Source of the DNA: an uncultured Clostridia bacterium
GTDB lineage: Bacteria; Bacillota; Clostridia; Oscillospirales; Acutalibacteraceae
Assembly: GCA_947171615.1 (NCBI GenBank)
Contig: CAMVYG010000083.1
Location: 1 to 8,747, forward strand
DNA: 8,747 nt
Reading direction: 5' to 3'
Shown in pieces: positions 5,509 through 8,747 of the stretch. Both the position numbers and the translations under genes were made by a program. Below the pieces are notes generated by a model. The model ran no database searches and was not told the DNA's origin. It was given only the letters and a program-made list of their open reading frames with translations. The stretch's first letter is position 1. The number at the start of each line of letters is the position of its first letter.

Positions 5509-5880
5509 ATGGAAAAAATCATATCCCTATGCAGAAATAATGACTTTCGGCTGGCCTATACAAAGGGAAAAAGCTTCGTAGGTCCTCTGGCGGTGACTTA
5601 CGTAAGAAAAAACCGGCTGGGAATTATCCGGGTAGGCATTACCACCAGTAAAAAAATCGGAAACGCCGTAATGCGGAACCGCTCCAGAAGAGTGATTCGG
5701 GAAGCGTTTCGGGAGCTTTCTCCGAGGGTAAGCGCAGGATATGATCTGGTTTTTGTGGCCAGGGGAAAAACCCCACACAAAAAAAGCACGGAAGTAAGAA
5801 AGCAGCTGGAAAAGCAGCTTTTTGCTGCAGGTGTTTTCACGCGACAGGAAGTAAAGCAAAAGGAAAGGGATTTTTCGTGA
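5509..5880 (+). CDS. rnpA: Ribonuclease P protein component
   Basis: RnpA is the protein cofactor of RNase P; it helps the catalytic RNA bind and cut 5' leaders from tRNA precursors. The 123-residue basic protein carries the N-terminal substrate-contact region (NNDFRLAYTKGKSFVGPLAV, about 10-29). The conserved RNR stretch runs from KKIGNAVMRNR to RREAFR-like residues at about 48-68 (KKIGNAVMRNR then SRRVIREAFR). The fold continues through GYDLVFVARG (78-87). The frame is open upstream to a TTG at 5458, but that lies inside the attenuator hairpin and adds residues foreign to the family, so the ATG at 5509 is preferred. Its ribosome-binding site is weak (GGGAAAG, 5492-5498), consistent with low expression relative to rpmH. 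The end overlaps yidD by 4 bases. Confidence 0.95.
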   Translation: MEKIISLCRNNDFRLAYTKGKSFVGPLAVTYVRKNRLGIIRVGITTSKKIGNAVMRNRSRRVIREAFRELSPRVSAGYDLVFVARGKTPHKKSTEVRKQLEKQLFAAGVFTRQEVKQKERDFS

Positions 5881-6113
5881 AGCGTATTTTGATCGGTCTG
5901 ATCAAATTTTACCGCTCTGCTATTTCTTCCCGTACTCCCGCTTCCTGTAAATACATCCCCACCTGTTCACAGTATGGGATCGAGGCGATCGAGCGCTTCG
6001 GCGCGTTGAAAGGGAGTCTTTTGACCCTTTGGCGCATTCTCCGGTGTAATCCCTGGAGCCGGGGCGGGTATGATCCTGTGCCGGAGAAAAAAGAAAAAAG
6101 GCTGGGAAGCTGA
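5877..6113 (+). CDS. yidD: Membrane protein insertion efficiency factor YidD
   Basis: YidD is a small membrane-associated protein that aids YidC-dependent insertion of membrane proteins; its exact mechanism is not settled. The 78-residue sequence shows the family pattern throughout: LIKFYRSAISSRTPASCKY (about 8-26), IPTCSQYGIEAIERFGALKG (27-46) and WRILRCNPWSRGGYDPVP (52-69), including the conserved cysteines and the CNPW-GGYDPVP ending. The N-terminus can form an amphipathic helix. The start is GTG (5877-5879), overlapping the rnpA TGA as GTGA, which implies translational coupling. GGAAAGGGA lies just upstream within rnpA. It is followed by yidC after 23 bases, the usual order. Confidence 0.96.
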   Translation: MKRILIGLIKFYRSAISSRTPASCKYIPTCSQYGIEAIERFGALKGSLLTLWRILRCNPWSRGGYDPVPEKKEKRLGS

Positions 6114-6136
6114 AAAAGAGGAGCCGTTACGTTATC

Positions 6137-7210
6137 ATGGCAATATTTAATTTTTTCGGAAGTATTCTCGGATATCTCCTGTGGTTTCTGTATACCATAT
6201 TCAGAAATTACGGCGTTGCCATCATTCTTTTTACCATTATCTTAAAGCTGGCTCTGTTCCCCACCTCTCTGAAGCAGCAGAGGAGCATGGCTTCTCAAAG
6301 CAAGCTTCAGGAAAAGCAGAAGGAGCTGCAAAAAAAATACGCAAATAATAAACAGAAATATAATGACGAGTTGATGAAGCTCTATGAAAAGGAAGGAGTA
6401 AGCCCTACAAACGGCTGTTTGACCACCCTTCTTCCCTTTCCCATCATGCTGGGTATTTATTATTCTGTTATCATGCCGTTGTCCAATACGCTGCACATCG
6501 CTTCCGATACGGTAAACAAGGCGACGGAATACATTTCAAAGATCCCCGGTATGGTCTCTACCGGAGGCATTTATTCAGAGCTTCAGATCATTCGGAATTT
6601 CAGTGCGCTGCGGGATAACCTGACTATGTTTTCCGCCTCGGATATTGCAAAGATAGAGGATTTTTCCAAGGGGTTTAAGTTCCTTGGCCTGGATCTGCTC
6701 TCCACGCCTCAGGGAGCGGCCTTCAGCACATTTTTGTGGCTGATTCCCGTGCTTTCCCTGGTGACCAGCGTGGCCTTCCAGGTTTATACCATGATGTACC
6801 AGAAAAAGACCACCGGGCAAAATCCCATGGGCTGTATGCTGGTAATGACTTTGGTATTTCCGCTGATCAGCTTATATTGGGCTTATACCATGCCTGCGGC
6901 TGTTGGTTTCTATTGGATCATTTCCTCCCTGACCAGCTGGGCGCAGAGTGTTGTAACCAATAAGTATTTCAGCGCTGCTCAAATGACCGCCATGACAGAA
7001 GCACAGCGGGCGGTTACCCTGGAGCTGGCGGAAGCCAATGTGCGTCCTCTTTCCGCGGAAGCACAGAAGGAGATTGCCGACAGGTTGGCTGCCGGCGCTC
7101 AGAAAAAGCAGGAAAAAGACAGCGGGAAACAGCAAAAGCAGAATTCCAAAAAGAAAAAAGGCGGCTCGGGCGGCAATGACTCGAGCGCTTATATAGGAAC
7201 GAAAAAGTAA
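6137..7210 (+). CDS. yidC: Membrane protein insertase YidC (Oxa1/SpoIIIJ family)
   Basis: YidC inserts and folds membrane proteins, alone or with Sec. The 357-residue protein has a hydrophobic N-terminus (about 8-22), a first core helix at 24-42, a charged cytoplasmic coiled-coil hairpin (about 45-88, Lys/Gln/Glu rich), then helices near 96-113, 197-220, 232-251 and 256-275. It lacks the large periplasmic domain of Gram-negative YidC. I see no lipobox cysteine, unlike Bacillus SpoIIIJ. The hydrophilic-groove position usually filled by Arg appears as Lys37 in TIILKLALFP. The C-terminal tail (about 300-357) is Lys-rich and probably contacts the ribosome. The ATG is the only start nearby; its GAGGAG (6118-6123) is 13 bases upstream, longer than usual. 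It is followed by jag after 22 bases. Confidence 0.96.
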   Translation: MAIFNFFGSILGYLLWFLYTIFRNYGVAIILFTIILKLALFPTSLKQQRSMASQSKLQEKQKELQKKYANNKQKYNDELMKLYEKEGVSPTNGCLTTLLPFPIMLGIYYSVIMPLSNTLHIASDTVNKATEYISKIPGMVSTGGIYSELQIIRNFSALRDNLTMFSASDIAKIEDFSKGFKFLGLDLLSTPQGAAFSTFLWLIPVLSLVTSVAFQVYTMMYQKKTTGQNPMGCMLVMTLVFPLISLYWAYTMPAAVGFYWIISSLTSWAQSVVTNKYFSAAQMTAMTEAQRAVTLELAEANVRPLSAEAQKEIADRLAAGAQKKQEKDSGKQQKQNSKKKKGGSGGNDSSAYIGTKK

Positions 7211-7232
7211 ACGGAAAGGAAGAAAAACGGTT

Positions 7233-8045
7233 ATGATAAAAGAAGCTGTGGCTCAGGGCGCAACGGTGGAAGTGGCTTTTGCCAACGCCTGCCAGGAGCT
7301 GGGTGTGGATACCACGGAAGCGGAATTTGAAATTTTGGAAATGCCTACAAAAAAGACATTTGGTCTCTTTGGCGGAAGCCCTGCCAAGGTGAGGGCATAT
7401 ATTGAAACCCACAGCGATCCCGCGGAAAAAGCCGCGGAATATCTGAAAGCTGTTTTACGGGAAATGGGTCTGCCGAATGTACAGGTGGACATCAGCAGAG
7501 AGGAATCCGGCGCCGCTTTGAGCCTGAGCGGAGAGGATATCGGCTTTGTGATAGGCCATCGGGGAGAGACGCTGGATTCTTTGCAGTATCTGGCTTCCCT
7601 GGTGGCGAACCATGTGGAGGAATCCTATTTCCGTATTACTTTGGACGTTGGAAATTACCGGGAAAAACGGAAAGAGACCCTGGAGGCTTTGGGCAAGCGC
7701 ATGGCGCTTCGCGCTGTAAAGTACGGGAGAAATTCTTCTCTCGAGCCTATGAACCCTTATGAGCGCAGGATCATTCACACTGCCGTGCAGACGGTGGAGG
7801 GTGCAAAATCCTGGAGCGAGGGCGAGGATATGAACCGCCATGTGGTCATTGGCCCTGAGGGCGGCGAGCGTTCTCAACGTTACGGTGGCTCCAGAGGCAG
7901 GGATTCCCGGGGCGGCAGAGGTGGCTATGATAACCGCAGAAACGGCCCCCGCAAGCCCAGGGAGACTCCTGCACCCAGGCCGGAAGGCCCGAAGGCAGAT
8001 GATCCCAGCACGCCGATTTACGGGAAAATCGAAGCAAAGAAATAA
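7233..8045 (+). CDS. jag: RNA-binding protein Jag (KhpB/EloR), KH and R3H domains
   Basis: Jag (also KhpB or EloR) is an RNA-binding protein that, in other Firmicutes, partners with KhpA and influences cell elongation and sporulation. Domain order is a Jag N-terminal domain (about 1-57, with EMPTKKTFGLFGGSPAKVRA), a KH domain (about 67-145) with the loop IGHRG (107-111), and an R3H domain with NPYERRIIH (174-182; Arg178 and His182 form the R-x3-H core). It then ends in a low-complexity tail (about 212-270) rich in Arg and Gly (RYGGSRGRDSRGGRGG) and then Pro/Lys. At 270 residues it is longer than the 208-residue Bacillus protein, mostly through this tail. The ATG has AAAGGA (7215-7220) upstream at long spacing. 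It is the last gene of the operon, with a terminator 8 bases after its stop. Confidence 0.95.
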   Translation: MIKEAVAQGATVEVAFANACQELGVDTTEAEFEILEMPTKKTFGLFGGSPAKVRAYIETHSDPAEKAAEYLKAVLREMGLPNVQVDISREESGAALSLSGEDIGFVIGHRGETLDSLQYLASLVANHVEESYFRITLDVGNYREKRKETLEALGKRMALRAVKYGRNSSLEPMNPYERRIIHTAVQTVEGAKSWSEGEDMNRHVVIGPEGGERSQRYGGSRGRDSRGGRGGYDNRRNGPRKPRETPAPRPEGPKADDPSTPIYGKIEAKK

Positions 8046-8052
8046 GAAAGTT

Positions 8053-8081
8053 GGGGCGGCCGCAAAGCTGCCCCTTTTTTT
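8053..8081 (+). terminator. Intrinsic terminator of the rpmH-jag operon
   Basis: GGGGCGGC (8053-8060) pairs with GCTGCCCC (8067-8074) with one G-U wobble, around a 6-base loop (CGCAAA). Seven Ts follow at once (8075-8081). This is a textbook strong terminator ending the operon. Confidence 0.92.
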
Positions 8082-8085
8082 GGAT

Positions 8086-8127
8086 TTTAGATGTTGGATA
8101 CTGGATAAATGATTGCGGAGCAATCAT
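8086..8127 (+). repeat. TAGATG leader plus hairpin ATGATTGC-GGA-GCAATCAT
   Basis: The leader TTTAGATGTTGGATACTGG is followed by a perfect 8-base-pair hairpin (8109-8127). Related hairpins are at 2052-2076 and, imperfectly, 257-281, so this module occurs in all three noncoding spacers. Confidence 0.65.
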
Positions 8128-8132
8128 CTTGA

Positions 8133-8191
8133 GAGAAAGTCTCGGTCACGCAGTGACCGCCTTCTCCTTACGGAGAAGTACCGACTTTCTC
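8133..8191. repeat. Nested hairpins able to form a three-way junction
   Basis: The outer stem GAGAAAGTC (8133-8141) pairs with GACTTTCTC (8183-8191). Inside lie two perfect 7-base-pair hairpins, CGGTCAC-GCA-GTGACCG (8143-8159) and CTTCTCC-TTAC-GGAGAAG (8161-8178). On the minus strand the second loop reads GTAA, a GNRA-type tetraloop. No known RNA family is assigned. Confidence 0.6.
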
Positions 8192-8195
8192 AAAC

Positions 8196-8230
8196 ATAGA
8201 TGTTAGATAGATGACCGCTGAAGCGGTCAT
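8196..8230 (+). repeat. TAGATG leader plus hairpin ATGACCGC-TGAA-GCGGTCAT
   Basis: ATAGATGTTAGATAG is followed directly by a perfect 8-base-pair hairpin (8211-8230). It is the third instance of a TAGATG-type leader before a hairpin whose stem sequence differs from the others. Confidence 0.55.
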
Positions 8231-8322
8231 TTTGGAAAAAGACGAGCTATACAGCAGCTTTCTTTTCTCACTTTGTATACCGGATAAATCATAATTTTAG
8301 TGTGCCATTGAATTTCTCTTAC

Positions 8323-8373
8323 TGTCATCTCTGAACAGAAGAGGCAAAGCCTCTTCTCGGTGAAGGATCTCGA
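8323..8373 (-). repeat. Palindromic dispersed repeat, copy D
   Basis: On the minus strand it begins TCGAGATCCTTCACCGAG and ends GATGACA, as in copies B and C. Its hairpin is a perfect 9-base-pair AGAAGAGGC-AAA-GCCTCTTCT on the plus strand (8337-8357). The inner stem sequence differs from B and C in paired positions, so pairing is retained. It faces copy C across about 50 bases. Confidence 0.7.
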
Positions 8374-8424
8374 TTATTGCTCAGTGAACGGGTAAAAGTT
8401 CTTTCACCTGTTAGTTTTTGCTGG

Positions 8425-8511
8425 TCGAGATTCTTTGAGAAGATCCGAAGGATCTTTTGCTCAGCAATGACAACGTGTAATAGAGGCTGGTAAAAATGAT
8501 TGATAAATCAT
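8425..8511 (+). repeat. Palindromic dispersed repeat, copy C, with flanking palindrome
   Basis: TCGAGATTCTTTGAG leads to AAGATCC-GAA-GGATCTT (8440-8456), then TTGCTCAGCAATGACA, ending at 8472. The small palindrome ATGATT-GATA-AATCAT (8496-8511) follows, as in the composite copy at 2153-2168. It is nearly identical to copy B. Confidence 0.75.
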
Positions 8512-8531
8512 AGGTTAGCACTCAGCCGAAT

Positions 8532-8682
8532 GTAGGGACCGGCCTCCGGACGGTCCGTGGGTTTTGTAGGAAATTGCGTTTCTGTAAAATGGCACTTCCA
8601 TTGACCGCTGATCTATGATTTATTGGCGATAGAAATGCTATTTTGTAGGGCCGTAATTTCCGCCAAAGAGGTCGGTCCCTAC
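8532..8682. repeat. Inverted GTAGGGACC repeat pair
   Basis: GTAGGGACCGGCCTC (8532-8546) and GAGGTCGGTCCCTAC (8668-8682) match as inverted copies at 14 of 15 positions. TTTTGTAGG also occurs directly repeated inside (8562-8570 and 8641-8649). The left arm alone can form a GGACCG/CGGTCC hairpin (8536-8556). This looks like a short non-autonomous repeat, but no target-site duplication is identified. Confidence 0.5.
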
Positions 8683-8742
8683 CTTCGATGGAACTCTAAA
8701 TTCACAAAGAAGTACAAACTCTGTTTGGAAAGGAGGGGTTTT

Positions 8743-8747
8743 ATGGC
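8743..8747 (+). CDS. Start of an unidentified gene cut by the window edge
   Basis: Only ATG plus two bases (GC) are present, so the second residue is Ala. The very strong Shine-Dalgarno site AAAGGAGG (8729-8736) lies at ideal spacing, which makes a real start likely. In many Firmicutes mnmE follows jag, but here a terminator and 660 bases of repeats intervene, so the identity is unknown. Confidence 0.6.

Larger units (their letters stand above)
8082..8742. other. Noncoding spacer after jag, dense in hairpin repeats
   Basis: No credible gene lies in these 660 bases. They hold TAGATG-leader hairpins (8086-8127, 8196-8230), a possible three-way junction (8133-8191), palindromic repeats D (8323-8373) and C (8425-8472) facing each other, a second ATGATT-GATA-AATCAT palindrome (8496-8511), and an inverted GTAGGGACC pair (8532-8682). 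No convincing promoter for the gene starting at 8743 was found. Confidence 0.7.

Noticed and set aside
7455..8123. 222-codon open frame antisense to jag
   Set aside because: It spans the complement of the KH, R3H and RG-tail coding region and the terminator; its composition is explained by the jag codons.
8133..8191. tRNA gene suggested by the cloverleaf-like fold
   Set aside because: There are only two inner hairpins, with loops of 3-4 bases, no T-arm TTCGA or D-arm consensus, and no CCA-type acceptor arrangement.
8109..8511. CRISPR array
   Set aside because: The repeats are palindromic modules of different sequence, orientation and spacing, with no regular spacer length.

Overview
This window is the chromosomal replication-origin region of a Gram-positive bacterium, most probably an anaerobic clostridium (class Clostridia). 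Two divergent gene blocks leave a central spacer. Leftward on the minus strand run dnaA, dnaN, yaaA (S4 domain), recF and remB. Rightward on the plus strand run rpmH, rnpA, yidD, yidC and jag. This arrangement is the conserved Firmicutes origin neighbourhood. A five-helix YidC with a Lys-rich tail, a RemB/DUF370 gene and Gram-positive style Shine-Dalgarno sites all fit that assignment. The genus cannot be fixed from the sequence.

Layout: 1-303 noncoding, filled with dispersed repeats; 304-582 remB; 583-1716 recF; 1719-1925 yaaA; 1926-2185 noncoding with repeats; 2186-3289 dnaN; 3290-3563 the probable origin (oriC); 3564-4877 dnaA with a TTG start; 4878-5287 the divergent dnaA/rpmH promoter region; 5288-5422 rpmH (44 codons); 5433-5474 a probable attenuator; 5509-5880 rnpA; 5877-6113 yidD (GTG start, overlapping rnpA); 6137-7210 yidC; 7233-8045 jag; 8053-8081 an intrinsic terminator; 8082-8742 noncoding and rich in hairpin repeats; 8743-8747 the first bases of another plus-strand gene behind a strong Shine-Dalgarno site.

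Functionally, the minus block starts replication (DnaA), makes it processive (beta clamp) and repairs gaps (RecF); it ends with a DNA-binding regulator. The plus block links translation (ribosomal protein L34, RNase P protein) to membrane-protein insertion (YidD, YidC) and an RNA-binding regulator (Jag).

The most interesting parts are noncoding. The dnaA-dnaN spacer holds an array of DnaA-box-like 9-mers. On the dnaN side these are followed by a G/C run and phased TAG (CTA) triplets, resembling the box plus DnaA-trio unwinding module described in Bacillus subtilis. The three repeat-rich spacers share a modular family of short palindromic elements. One hairpin of this family occurs in four copies whose stems differ by compensating changes, which suggests selection for, or mobilisation of, the folded form. 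A possible three-way-junction fold lies downstream of jag. All genes are recognisable housekeeping genes and appear intact; no foreign protein-coding system is visible.
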